Origin: Hyperoodon ampullatus
Lineage: Eukaryota > Chordata > Mammalia > Artiodactyla > Ziphiidae
Assembly (NCBI GenBank): GCA_949752795.1
Contig: CATKHW010000562.1
Location: 806,001 to 870,000, forward strand
DNA length: 64,000 nucleotides
Direction of reading: 5' to 3'
The notes under the pieces were generated by a model that saw only the letters and a list, made by a program, of their open reading frames with translations, did no database searches and was not told the origin of the DNA. Position 1 is the first letter of the stretch. The number at the start of each line of letters is the position of its first letter. Shown piece by piece: positions 37,574 through 49,553 of this stretch. The translations under genes and the position numbers were made by a program.

Positions 37574-39318
37574 CAGGGAAATACTTTAGAGTTCCTTCAG
37601 GATATCTGATGAAACCTGGAATGACCCTATCTACAGCGACAGCTGGGTGTGGCATAGGGCTGGACACTTGGGACTGAGAGGATTGGTGAGATTGGGTGAG
37701 CAAACGCAGACCCTTTAAAGCACAAATGCCTGGCACCCATTCCATGGGTCCCAACTCTCCAGGTTGAAGGGAATATTACTACAGCTATAACATGTACGGG
37801 AAACCTAGAGAACGGAGATACTGTGAATACGAAAGGTTTCTAAAACTCAACGAAGAGTCCCTCTCCCGGTGCTCCGGTTTGGCTTTCCATCTGCTTTACT
37901 ATCAACCTCCCAACTTGGAGAGACAGCCCCTTTAAACTCCTGGTTAGCACAGGTTTCCAATTTGGCAGAGGATGAAAGGGAAGAGGGAGAACCTAAGAGA
38001 GTAGCTGTTAGGCATTTGGACGGGAACATATCATTCTAACTTCCCAGCAGGACTAAGAATTAACCAAAGTCTCAGCACCCCACCGGGAACCAGCATAGGT
38101 CCTGAACCAAAATTTTGGACTTGCGGTCAGCTCACAAAAAACGAGTTGAAAAATGGAGCTCAGGGGCACAGCAATTCACAAACTTGCAGAGGAATAAAGG
38201 ACAACTATCGTCCAAAAATCTGTTGAGGGAAGGCAACGAGGCGGACTTGAAAGCGAGGCAGAATAGCAGGAAACAGATTTCAAGAGGTACGTTGGAATCG
38301 CCTTTAAAGCACAGGAAGAGGGGCACAACTTCGACAATGATGCACTTGGCCAAAAAGGGCTTATGTGTTTTCTCCTGAATATATTCAGGAGAAAACGCAT
38401 ACGCCCTTTTGGCCAAGCAAGCAAGCGGGCAATGCAAATCTGCACTACAAAGAAGTATCACTTCCCACCGGTCAAAAGGGACATCCACAAGATGTGTAAA
38501 AACCAGAAAGGCAAGACAGGCCCTGGAGAACAGGGAGCCTTGTTATGCTGATGCGAGGGATGTAAATTGCCAGCTGCCTCTCTGGAGGAGTGCATTGCGT
38601 TCTCTAAAACAAATAAAGAACAGAGCTACAGAGCCAAGGGCACTTCCAGTCTAGGGAATATACCTTGGGAAAACTGAAAATCAATAAGACAGAGGCACCC
38701 CAAAATTTAGGGCTGCACTGCTTACAAGAACCTCCACTTGGGTACACTTTAAATGACCCAGGAAATATAAAAATAGTTCAAAAAATTGCGGTACTTACTT
38801 AAGTTGAAATATACCTCAGCCATGAAATCAATGTCATAAGACCAGTAGCAGCAAAATGGGTGAATTCAGGTACGATGATTCTAAGTGAAATAAGTCACAC
38901 AGAAAAAGAAACTTATCATAAGATATCACTTATGAAGATCCTGTAAACATGGCTACATTTGAACTGAGTTAGAAAAGAGAACAGAGTCTCACATTTAGAA
39001 AACACTCTTATGCCTGCTTAAGGGGGAAGGAGAGGTGGGGTGATGCATAAAACCAGAGTTTGATATAAGCACAGGTACCGTTCCAAAAACCAACTATGGA
39101 ATAGAAAATACATACACCTTCCTCAGTGAAAGGGACTGAAAACCCCATATTTCCTGCAGAGGAATATATCTGACTAGTAAGAATCTTAAAACCTATGTAT
39201 TGATATGTCTCCGTAAGGGAATCAAGTTTGTCTAGGCTGGCATAAACATGGCAGCGAGAATCAGCTCAAACCCACTATAAAAGGGAATTTCTCAAAGAAA
39301 CAAACAAAAAAAAAAAAA
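37574..39318 (+). repeat. Satellite monomer 22, local-duplicate pair member
   Basis: Near-duplicate of the preceding monomer. Palindrome 38348-38414 is 1 bp short in the right arm (four T) and has left-arm changes ('cttatgtg'). Confidence 0.85.
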
Positions 39319-41059
39319 CAGGGAAATACTTTAGAGTTCCTTCAGGATATCTGATGAAACCTGGAATGACCCTATCTACAGCGACAGCTGGGTGTGGCAT
39401 AAGGCTGGACACTTGGGACTGAGAGGATCGGTGAGATTAGGTGAGCAAATGCAGACCATTTAAAGCAATAATTCATGGCACCCATTCCTTGGGTCCCAAC
39501 TCTCCAGGATGAAGGGAATATTACTACAGCTATAACATGTACGGGAAACCTAGAGAACAGACACACTGTGAATACGAAAGGTTTCTAAAACTCAAAGAAT
39601 AGTTCCTCTCCTGGTGCTCCGGTTTCACTTTCCATCTGCTTAACTATCAATCTCCCAAATTGGAGAGACAGCCCCTTTAACCTCCTGGCTCGTACATTTT
39701 GCCAATTTGGCAGAGGATGAAAGGGAAGAGGGAGAACCAATGAGAGAGTAGCTGTTAGGCATCTGGACGGGAACATATCACTCTAACTTCCCGGCAGGAA
39801 GAAGAATTAACCAAAGTCTCAGCCCCCCAACGGGAACCAGCATAGATCCTGAACCAAAATTTTGGACTTGAGCTCAGCTCACAAAAAAACGAGTTGAAAA
39901 ATGGAGCTCAGGGGCACAGCAATTCACAAACTGGCAGAGTAGTAAAGGAAAACTATTGTCCAAAAATCTGTTGAGGGAAGACAACGAGGTGGACATGAAA
40001 GCTAGGCAGAATAGCAAGAAACAGATTTCAAGAGGTACGTTGGAATCGCCTTTAAAGCACAGGAAGAGGGGCACAACTTCAAAAATGGTACACTTGGGCA
40101 AAAAGGGCGTATGCGTTTTCTCCTGAATATATTCAGGAGAAAACGCATATGCCCTTTTTGGCCAAGCAAGCAAGCGTGAAATGCAAATCTGCACTACAAA
40201 GAAGTATCACTTCTAACCGGTCAAAGGGGCATCGACAAACTGTGCAAAATCCAGAAAGGCAAGACCGGCCCTGGAGAACAGGGAGCTTTGTTATGCTGAT
40301 GGGCAGGATGTAAATTGCCAACTGCCTCTCTGGAGGAGTGTATTGTGTTCCCTAAAACAAGTAAACAACAGAGCTACAGAGCCATGGGCACTTCCAGTCT
40401 AGGGAATATACCTTGGGAGAACTGAAAATCAATAAGACAGAGCCACCCCAAAATTTAGGGCTGCACTGCTTACAAGGACCTCAACTTGGGTACACCTTAA
40501 TTATCCCAGGAAATATAAAAATGGTTCAAAAAATTGTGGTACTTCCGTACGATGGAATATCCCTCAGCCATGAAATCAATGTCATAAGACCAGTAGCAGC
40601 AAAATGGGTGGATTCAGGTACGATGATTCTAAGTGAAATAAGTCACACAGAAAAAGAAACTTATCATAAGATATCACTTATGAAGATCCTGTAAACATGG
40701 CTACACTTGAACTCAGTTAGGAAAGAGAACAGTGTCTCACATTTAGAAAACACTCTTATGCCTGCTTAAGGGGGAAGGAGAGTTGGGGTGATGCATAAAA
40801 CCAGAGTTTGATATAAGCACAGGTACCGTTCCAAAAACCAACTAAGGAATAGACAAGACCTACACATTCCTCAGTGAAAGGGACTCAAAACCCCATATTT
40901 CCCACAAAGGAATATATCTGACTAGTAAGAATCTTAAAACCTATGTATTGATATGTCTCCGTAAGGGAATCAAGTGTGTCTACACTGGCATAAACATGGC
41001 AGCGTAATCAGCTCAAACCCACTATAAAAAGGAATTACAAAAACTAAACAAAACTAAAA
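39319..41059 (+). repeat. Satellite monomer 23, edge monomer
   Basis: More diverged. Palindrome 40096-40163 has 'gggcaaaaagg' and 'gcatatgcc' changes. The region left of the palindrome lacks several CpGs kept in the HOR. Confidence 0.85.
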
Positions 41060-42626
41060 TGGAAATTCTTTACAATTCCTTCATGGTCTCTGATGAAACC
41101 TGGAATTACCCTATCTACAATGACAGCTGGATATGGCATAAGTCTGGACACTAGGGACTGAGAGGATTGGTGAGATTGGGTGAGCAAATGCAGACCCTTT
41201 AAAGCAATAATGCGTGGCACCCATTCCATGCGTCCCAATTCTCCAGGTTGAAGGGAATATTACTACAGATATAACATGTACGGGAAACCTAGAGCATGGA
41301 CACACTGTGAATACGAAAGGTTTCTAAAACTCAACGAATAGTCCCTCTCCTGGTGCTCCGGTTTCACTTTCCAACTGCTTAACTATCAATCTCCCAACTT
41401 GGAGAGACAGCCCCTTTAACCTACTGGTTCGCACAGGATACCAGTTTGGCTAAGGATGAAAGTGAAGAGGGAGAACCAATGAGAGAGTAGCTGTTAGGCA
41501 TTTGGACGGGCAAATGTCAATCCAATTTCCCAGCAGGAAGAAGAATTAACCAAAGTCTCAGCGCCCCATCGGAAACCAGTATAGGTCCTGAACCAAAATT
41601 CTGTACTTGCGGTCAGCTCACAAAAAACGAGTAGAATAATGGAGCTCAGGGGCACAGCAATTCACAAACTGGCAGAGTAATAAAGGACAACTATCGTCCA
41701 AAAATCTGGTGAGGGAAGGCAACGAGGCAGACATGAAAGCGAGGCAGAATACCAGGAAACAGATTTCAAGAGGTACGTTGGAATCGCGTTTGAAGCACAG
41801 AAAGAGGGGCAAAATTTCTAAAATGATGCACTTGGCCAAATAGAGCGTATGTGTTTTCTCATGAATATATTCAGGAGAAAACGCATACGCCCTTTTTGGC
41901 CAAGCAAGCAGGCGGGCAATGAAAATCTGCACTACAAAGAAGTATCACTTTCCACAGGTCTAAAAGGGACATCCTCAAAATGTGTAAAAACCAGAAAGGC
42001 AAAACAGGCCCTGGAGAACAGGGCGTCTTGTTATGCTGATGGGCGGGATGTAAATTGCCACCTGCCTCTCTGGATGAGTGCATTGTGTTCCCTAAAACAA
42101 GTAAACAACAGAGCTACAGAGCCAAGGGCACTTCCAGTCTAGGGAATATACCTTGGGAAACCTGAAAATCAATAAGACAGAGCCACCCCAAAATTTAGGT
42201 CTTCACTGCTTACAAAAACCTCAACTTGGGTACACCTTAAATATCCCAGGAAATATAAAAATGGTTCAAAAAATTGTGGTACTTCCGTACGATGGAATAT
42301 CCCTCAGCCATGCAATCAATGGCATAAGACCAGTAGCAGCAAAATGAGGTTGATGAGGTATGATGCTTCTAAGTGAAGTAAGTCACACAGAAAAAGAAAC
42401 TTATATTAAGATATCACTTATGAAGATCCTGTAAACATGGCTACACTTGAACTCAGTTAGGAAAGAGAACAGAGTCTCACATTTGGAAAACACTCTTATG
42501 CCTGCTTAAGGGGGAAAGAGAGGTGGGGTGATGCATAAAATCAGAGTTTGATATAAGCACAGGTACCGTTCCAAAAACAAACTATGGAATAGACAAGACC
42601 TACACCTTCCTCAGTGAAAGGGACTT
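41060..42626 (+). repeat. Satellite monomer 24, truncated edge monomer
   Basis: Most diverged monomer of the main array. Palindrome 41834-41901 carries left-arm changes ('aaatagagcg', 'gtgttttctcatg'). It stops within the L1 3'-UTR part: 'agtgaaagggact' is followed directly by duplicon sequence 'tgaggcatctg', so the A-rich tail is missing. Confidence 0.85.
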
Positions 42627-43264
42627 GAGGCATCTGTGAGTAACCGTGAGCTGAGCCCCAGGCCAGCTGCTGTTGAACTTTTCCCACCCTTCCCAGGTAA
42701 AACACCTGAATATGTACAAGGCCTTGAAAGCCTAGAGAAGGGCCGTGGAGCCACACCAGCGACAGCATGCAGACCAACTTTGTGCCTGCAGGCCAGCCAG
42801 GATGGTCCTGGCCCTGGGCGCTCTTCTGGAAGCTTTCCATTGCCCTGCCTCAGATACCCCTCCTGTCCCGGCCCCCACTGCTTTTTTCCTTCCTCACCTC
42901 TGTCCACAGAGAAATTCCAGCGGAAGATATGGGTGACACATCCTCTTCTTTACAGGTGGAAGCCTGGCAACTCCTGCAGAAAGTCCAACAGAGACCCACT
43001 CACAACGGGGCACCCACAAAGCCGTGACCTCACAATCACTCCCACCAGCACAGCCCCGAGACTGCTGACTGGGCAGAGAATATGGCGTCAGGCAGAGCTT
43101 CAGGGGCTATTGCTGCCTGCAGTGCTGTTTATATTGACCTCAACCCAGGCACACCTTTGGAGGGCCGGCCGGCAGGGTCAGGCTACCCAGGTCAGCTAAT
43201 CCTCAGCCCTCAGGGAATCAGACTGTTGAAAATGGACCTCGCTAAGGCAGAATAGAAGCCAAGG
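42627..43264. other. GC-rich segment of unknown origin (D1)
   Basis: About 640 bp, clearly more GC-rich than its surroundings, with sequences such as 'ggccggccggcaggg' and repeated CTG/CCA motifs. Homologues begin at 45357, 48085, 50812 and 53532. Several overlapping frames are open in different copies, but none is kept in all, so I see no protein. It may come from an LTR or a processed or genic fragment; I do not recognise it. Confidence 0.6.
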
Positions 43265-43725
43265 AATAAAAGGACACAATGCCATTTGCAGCACCGTAGG
43301 TGTGTCTAGAGGTAATCACGTGACTTGTAGTAAGTCAGAAAGTGAAAGACACATATCATATCATATCTCTTATAGGTGTGACCGCAAAATGGATACCAGG
43401 GCAGATATTTCCACGGAGAAGGGCAATCACAGATTCATTCAACAAACTTATGGTTCACCAATGGAAAGGTGTGAGCATTGGTTTCATTATGATAGTGGGG
43501 TTAACAGACATATACAAACACAGGTGACATATATAATCACCGAAGACCTACAGAATACCAAGAGAAGAATACTCAACATTCTGTCATAAGGTACATGGGA
43601 AAAGGATCCCAGGAAGAACTGACATATGTATATGTGTAAAAGAACCACATCTTCCACACCTACAACAAGCCAAACATTGTAATCAAATTTGCTGTAATAA
43701 AAAAATAAAAAAATTAAATTAAAAA
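43265..43725 (+). mobile_element. L1 3'-end fragment a (D1)
   Basis: Truncated L1 3' end starting at 'aataaaaggacacaatgcc', with the typical 'cacatatcatatcatatctctta' region (shortened here) and ending in 'aataaaaaaattaaattaaaaa'. It shows the end of ORF2 and the 3' UTR in the plus direction. The boundary with the GC-rich segment is where the L1-free copy at 54.1 kb diverges, so this end marks an insertion point. Homologues: 45993-46451, 48721-49179, 51451-51910. Confidence 0.8.
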
Positions 43726-43855
43726 CACGAACAAGAAGTAGTGAGACAAACTTGAGGGGCTTTCTCCTGGCACATTCCATTCTAAATTCCAATCTAGAAC
43801 ACAACTTCCATTGAGGTTCTGTTGCCCCAGAAACCAGATTTGGTAAGGGAGAACT

Positions 43856-43872
43856 GCTGCCACCTTGTGGCC
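43856..43872 (-). promoter_or_regulatory. CTCF-like motif (D1)
   Basis: The plus strand reads gctgccaccttgtggcc; the reverse complement GGCCACAAGGTGGCAGC closely fits the CTCF core consensus. It lies in the non-L1 spacer and is intact in all four duplicons, but binding cannot be judged from sequence alone. Confidence 0.4.
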
Positions 43873-44097
43873 GTTTCACACAACAGCAGCTTTAATCCCA
43901 GCACTAATGGTCAGTTGATATTCAAAATCATTGCAGGCCTGTAAATGACACCTGCCCTGAAAACAAATCCTGGGTTCATATATCGACCAAAAATTTCAAA
44001 GGACGTCCATATTTCAAAACGACAGTTTCAAAAGGCATATTTTACACACATTAGTGTTCTGCTTCTTTTTCTTTCTTTCTTTTTTTGTTAAAAAAAC

Positions 44098-45078
44098 GGA
44101 ATGGCAAAAAGCATCCTTCAGAATGGGCGAAAATATTTGCAAACGAATCAATGGACAAAGGATTAATCTCCAATATATATAAAGAGCTCATGCAGCTTAA
44201 TATTAAAAAAACAAACAACCCAATACAAAAATGGGCAGAAGATCTAAAGAGACGTTACTTCAAAGAAGACACAGAGACGGCCAAGACGCACATGAAAAGC
44301 TGCTCAACATCACTAATTATTAGAGAAATGCAAATCAAAACTACAATGAGGTATCACCTCACACCTGTTAGAATCGGCATCATCAGAAAATCTACAAACA
44401 ACGAATTCTGGGGAGGGTGTGGACAAAAGGATCCCTCTTCCACTAGTGGTGGAAATGTAAATTGATACAGTCACGATGGAGAAGAGTATGGAGTTTCCTT
44501 AAAAAAACTAGAAATAGAATGACCATATGATCCAGCAATCCCACTTCTGGGCATATACCCAGAGAAAACCATAAATCAAAAAGGCACATTCACCACAATG
44601 CTCATTTCAGCACTATTTACGATAGCCAGGTAATGGAAGCAACCTAAATACCCACAGACAGACGAATGGATAAAGATGTGGTACATATATAAAATGGAAT
44701 ATTACTCAGCCATAAGAAGGAATGAAAGTGGGTCATTTATAGAGACGTCGATGGATCTAGAGACTGTCATACAGAATGAAGTAAGTCAGAAAGAGAAAAA
44801 CAAATATTGTATATTAATGCATATATGTGGAACCTAGAAAAATGGTACAGATGAACTGCTTTGCAGGGAAGAAATAGAGACACAGAGGTAGAGAACACAC
44901 GTATGGACACCAAGTGTGGGAAGCCATGGGTTGGTGGTGGTGGGATGAGTTGGGAGATTGGGATTGACCTGTATACATGTATATGCATAAAATACATAAC
45001 TAATAATAACCTGCTGTATAAAAAAATAAATAAAATTAAATTTCAAAATTTTAAAAAATAAAACTTAAAAATAAAACA
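44098..45078 (+). pseudogene. L1 ORF2 C-terminus and 3' UTR, fragment b (D1)
   Basis: 5'-truncated L1. An open stretch to 44465 encodes a clear ORF2p C-terminal sequence ([35 protein letters not shown]). It ends at a stop before the ORF2 terminus because of a substitution after 'gatgtaaatt..gatacag'-type sequence. The 3' UTR continues to an A-rich tail near 45078. No reverse transcriptase or endonuclease domain is present, so it cannot be mobile on its own. Confidence 0.9.
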
Positions 45079-46581
45079 GAAAAAAGTCCTTCCCTTCACA
45101 CAGATGTATTTATATGAATGAATTATTTCCATGCTTATATCTATAAATACATAAAAGAGGAATAAAATCTAACTTGAACCAAAAAAGAAAAAAAAAACCT
45201 GAACCCACCAGTTATACAGAGGAAAACACTATCAGGGCACTTGCTCCAGCGGTAAACAATTCTGAAATTGGTCAGAGGTGGGGAATCATCTCCCATACAG
45301 CCAGCAGCCCACTCCTATGCAAAGAGCGTCCTCATTGCAATGGTGGGGGCCATTCCGAGGCATCTGTGAGTAACCGTGACATGAGCCACAGGCCAGATGC
45401 CTTTGAACTTTTCCCACCCTTCCGAGGTAAAACACCTGAATATGTACAAGGGCTTGAAAGCCTAGAGGAAGGGCCGTGGAGCCACACCAGCGACAGCAAG
45501 CAGGCCAACTTGGTGCCTGCAGGCCAGTCAGGATGGTCCTGGCCCTGGGCGCTCTTCTGGAAGCTTTCCATTGCCCTGCCTGAGATACCCCTCCTCTCCC
45601 GGCCCCACTGATTTTTTCATTTCACCTCGGTCCGGAGAGAAATTCCAGCGGAAGTTATGGGTGCCACATCCTCTTCTTTACAGGTGGCAGCCTGGCAACT
45701 CCTGCAGAAAGTCCAGCAGAGACCCACTCACACAGGGCCACCCACAAAGCCATGGCCACTCACTGCCTCCCACCAGCACAGCCCCGAGACTGCTGACGGG
45801 GCAGAGAATATGGAGTCAGGCACAGCTTCAGGGGCTATTGCTGCCTTTAGCGCTGTTTATATTGACCTCAACCCAGGCACAACTGGGGAGGGCCGGCCAG
45901 CAGGGTCAGGCTACCCAGGTCAGCTAATCCGCAGCCCTCAGGGAACCACATTGTTGAAAATGGACCTCGCTAAGGCAGAATAGAAGCCAAGGAATAAAAG
46001 GACACAATGCCATTTGCAGCACCATAGGTGTGTCTAGAGGTAATCACGTGACTTGTAGTAAGTCAGAAAGTGAAAGACACATATCATATCATATCTCTTA
46101 TAGGTTTGACCGAAAAATGGATACCAGGGCAGATATTTCCACGGAGAAGGGCAATCACAGATTCATTCAACAAACTTATGGTTCACCAATGGAAAGGTGT
46201 GAGGATTGGTTTCATTATGATATTGGGGTTAACAGACATATACAAACACAGGTGACATATATAATCACCAAAGACCTACAGAATACCAAGAGAAGACCAC
46301 TCAACATTCTGTCATAAGGTACATGGGAAAAGGATCCCAGGAAGTACATACATATGTATATGTGTAAAAGAACCACATCTTCCACACCTACAACAAGCCA
46401 AACATTGTAATCAAATTTGCTGTAATAAAAAATAAAAAATTAAATTAAAAACACGAACAAGATGTAGTGAGACAAACTTCAGGGGCTTTCTCCTGGCACA
46501 TTCCATTCTAAATTCCAATCTAGAACACGACTTCCATTGAGGCTCTGTTGCCCCAGTAACCAGATTTGGTAAGGGAGAACT

Positions 46582-46598
46582 GCTGCCACCTTGTGGCC
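46582..46598 (-). promoter_or_regulatory. CTCF-like motif (D2)
   Basis: Identical 17-bp string to the one in D1, 2726 bp downstream, in the same spacer and orientation. Confidence 0.4.
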
Positions 46599-46823
46599 GT
46601 TTCACACAACAGCAGCTTTAATCCCAGCGCTAAGGGTCAGTTGATATTCAAAATCATTGCAGGCCTGTAAATGACACCTGCCCTGAAAACAAATCCTGGG
46701 TTCATATATCGACCAAAAAATTCAAAAGACGTCCATATTTCAAAACGACAGTTTCAAAAGGCATATTTTACACACATTAGTGTTCTGCTTCTTTTTCTTT
46801 CTTTCTTTTTTTGTTAAAAAAAC

Positions 46824-47804
46824 GGAATGGCAAAAAGCATCCTTCAGAATGGGCGAAAATATTTGCAAACGAATCAATGGACAAAGGATTAATCTCCAAT
46901 ATATATAAAGAGCTCATGCAGCTTAATATTAAAAAAACAAACAACCCAATACAAAAATGGGCAGAAGATCTAAAGAGACGTTACTTCAAAGAAGACACAG
47001 AGACGGCCAAGACGCACATGAAAAGCTGCTCAACATCACTAATTATTAGAGAAATGCAAATCAAAACTACAATGAGGTATCACCTCACACCTGTTAGAAT
47101 CGGCATCATCAGAAAATCTACAAACAACGAATTCTGGGGAGGGTGTGGACAAAAGGATCCCTCTTCCACTAGTGGTGGAAATGTAAATTGATACAGTCAC
47201 GATGGAGAAGAGTATGGAGTTTCCTTAAAAAAACTAGAAATAGAATGACCATATGATCCAGCAATCCCACTTCTGGGCATATACCCAGAGAAAACCATAA
47301 ATCAAAAAGGCACATTCACCACAATGCTCATTTCAGCACTATTTACGATAGCCAGGTAATGGAAGCAACCTAAATACCCACAGACAGACGAATGGATAAA
47401 GATGTGGTACATATATAAAATGGAATATTACTCAGCCATAAGAAGGAATGAAAGTGGGTCATTTATAGAGACGTCGATGGATCTAGAGACTGTCATACAG
47501 AATGAAGTAAGTCAGAAAGAGAAAAACAAATATTGTATATTAATGCATATATGTGGAACCTAGAAAAATGGTACAGATGAACTGCTTTGCAGGGAAGAAA
47601 TAGAGACACAGAGGTAGAGAACACACGTATGGACACCAAGTGTGGGAAGCCATGGGTTGGTGGTGGTGGGATGAGTTGGGAGATTGGGATTGACCTGTAT
47701 ACATGTATATGCATAAAATACATAACTAATAATAACCTGCTGTATAAAAAAATAAATAAAATTAAATTTCAAAATTTTAAAAAATAAAACTTAAAAATAA
47801 AACA
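46824..47804 (+). pseudogene. L1 ORF2 C-terminus and 3' UTR, fragment b (D2)
   Basis: ORF2p tail open from 46811 to 47191 and the same sequence as in D1, which indicates a very recent duplication or gene conversion. 3' UTR and A-rich tail follow. Non-functional fragment. Confidence 0.9.
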
Positions 47805-49309
47805 GAAAAAAGTTCTTCCCTTCACACAGATGTATTTATATGAATGAATTATTTCCATGCTTATATCTATAAATACATAAAAGAGGAATAAAATCTAACT
47901 TGAACCAAAAAAGAAAAAAAAAAAACCTGAACCCACCAGTTATACAGAGGAAAACACTATCAGGGCACTTGCTCCAGCGGTAAACAATTCTGAAATTGGT
48001 CAGAGGTGGGGAATCATCTCCCATACAGCCAGCAGCCCACTCCTATGCAAAGAGCATCCTCATTGCAATGGTGGGGGCCATTCCGAGGCATCTGTGAGTA
48101 ACCGTGACATGAGCCACAGGCCAGATGCCTTTGAACTTTTCCCACCCTTCCGAGGTAAAACACCTGAATATGTACAAGGGCTTGAAAGCCTAGAGGAAGG
48201 GCCGTGGAGCCACACCAGCGACAGCACGCAGGCCAACTTGGTGCCTGCAGGCCAGCCAGGATGGTCCTGGCCCTGGGCGCTCTTCTGGAAGCTTTCCATT
48301 GCCCTGCCTGAGATACCCCTCCTCTCCCGGCCCCACTGATTTTTTCATTTCACCTCTGTCCGGAGAGAAATTCCAGCGGAAGTTATGGGTGCCACATCCT
48401 CTTCTTTACAGGTGGCAGCCTGGCAACTCCTGCAGAAAGTCCAGCAGAGACCCACTCACACAGGGCCACCCACAAAGCCGTGGCCCCTCACTGCCTCCCA
48501 CCAGCACAGCCCCGAGACTGCTGACGGGGCAGAGAATATGGAGTCAGGCACAGCTTCAGGGGCTATTGCTGCCTGCAGCGCTGTTTATATTGTCCTCAAC
48601 CCAGGCACAACTGGGGAGGGCTGGCCGGCAGGGTCAGGCTACCCAGGTCAGCTAATCCGCAGCCCTCAGGGAACCACATTGTTGAAAATGGACCTCGCTA
48701 AGGCAGAAGAGAAGCCAAGGAATAAAAGGACACAATGCCATTTGCAGCACCATAGGTGTGTCTAGAGGTAATCACGTGACTTGTAGTAAGTCAGAAAGTG
48801 AAAGACACATATCATATCATATCTCTTATAGGTTTGACCGAAAAATGGATACCAGGGCAGATATTTCCACGGAGAAGGGCAATCACAGATTCATTCAACA
48901 AACTTATGGTTCACCAATGGAAAGGTGTGAGGATTGGTTTCATTATGATATTGGGGTTAACAGACATATACAAACACAGGTGACATATATAATCACCAAA
49001 GACCTACAGAATACCAAGAGAAGACCACTCAACATTCTGTCATAAGGTACATGGGAAAAGGATCCCAGGAAGTACATACATATGTATATGTGTAAAAGAA
49101 CCACATCTTCCACACCTACAACAAGCCAAACATTGTAATCAAATTTGCTGTAATAAAAAATAAAAAATTAAATTAAAAACACGAACAAGATGTAGTGAGA
49201 CAAACTTGAGGGGCTTTCTCCTGGCACATATCATTCTAAATTCCAATCTAGAACACGACTTCCATTGAGGCTCTGTTGCCCCAGTAACCAGATTTGGTAA
49301 GGGAGAACT

Positions 49310-49326
49310 GCTGCCACCTTGTGGCC
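49310..49326 (-). promoter_or_regulatory. CTCF-like motif (D3)
   Basis: Same 17-bp string, conserved although other parts of this copy have diverged from D1/D2. Confidence 0.4.
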
Positions 49327-49553
49327 GTTTCACACAACAGCAGCTTTAATCCCAGCGCTAAGGGTCAGTTGATATTCAAAATCATTGCAGGCCTGTAAAT
49401 GACACCTGCCCTGAAAACAAATCCTGGGTTCATATATCGACCAAAAAATTCAAAAGACGTCCATAATTCAAAACGACAGTTTCAAAAGGCATATTTTACA
49501 CACATTAGTATTCTGCTTCTTTTTCTTTCTTTCTTTTTTTCTTAAAAAAACGG

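Larger units (their letters stand above)
1..42626 (+). repeat. L1-containing ~1.74-kb satellite array (25 monomers)
   Basis: Head-to-tail tandem array; the same landmarks recur every 1737-1748 bp. Successive palindrome starts lie at 86, 1824, 3563, 5301, 7039, 8782, 10520, 12258, 13997, 15735, 17473, 19211, 20949, 22691, 24429, 26167, 27905, 29647, 31388, 33126, 34865, 36604, 38348, 40096 and 41834. Each monomer joins a non-L1 half of unknown origin to an L1 3' end with an A-rich tail, read on the plus strand. The array enters from beyond the left edge and stops abruptly at about 42626 inside the L1 half of the last monomer. Unit size and L1 content fit what I recall of the common cetacean satellite; that identification is inference. 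All short ORFs inside it repeat with the monomer and are not supported as genes. Confidence 0.95.
42627..45356 (+). repeat. 2.73-kb duplicon copy D1
   Basis: First of four tandem copies of a unit unrelated to the satellite. Order: GC-rich segment (42627-43264), L1 3' end a (43265-43725), spacer (43726-44097), L1 3' end b (44098-45078), AT-rich spacer (45079-45356). Copy starts at 42627, 45357, 48085 and 50812 give periods of 2730, 2728 and 2727. Its 5' variants ('gtgagctgagcc') match D4, while its 3' part is nearly identical to D2. Confidence 0.9.
45357..48084 (+). repeat. 2.73-kb duplicon copy D2
   Basis: Same order as D1: GC-rich 45357-45992, L1 a 45993-46451, spacer 46452-46823, L1 b 46824-47804, spacer to 48084. 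The 5' part matches D3 ('gtgacatgagccacagg'), and the L1 b part appears identical to D1. CTCF-like motif at 46582-46598. Confidence 0.9.

Noticed and set aside
1..42626. Dozens of 60-158 codon frames on both strands of the satellite
   Set aside because: They recur because the monomer recurs, overlap on opposite strands, change length with single substitutions and lack any recognised domain apart from L1 relics.
1..42626. CENP-B box in the satellite monomer
   Set aside because: TTCG occurs in 'cttcgacaatgatg' and 'gttcgcacagg', but the following A and CGGG positions of the box do not match.
42636..43199. 187-codon plus-strand frame in duplicon D1
   Set aside because: It is not kept in D2-D5, lies in GC-rich sequence where long chance frames are common, and no domain is recognisable.
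44041..44100. Pyrimidine tract followed by 'ttttttgttaaaaaa' as a terminator or promoter
   Set aside because: It is the junction between the spacer and a 5'-truncated L1; T-rich followed by A-rich sequence there is better explained by insertion history.
45657..45983. Frame starting MGATSSSL as a possible retroviral gag start
   Set aside because: Only the first residues suggest a myristoylated gag. No matrix, capsid or zinc-knuckle motif follows, and frame length differs between copies.
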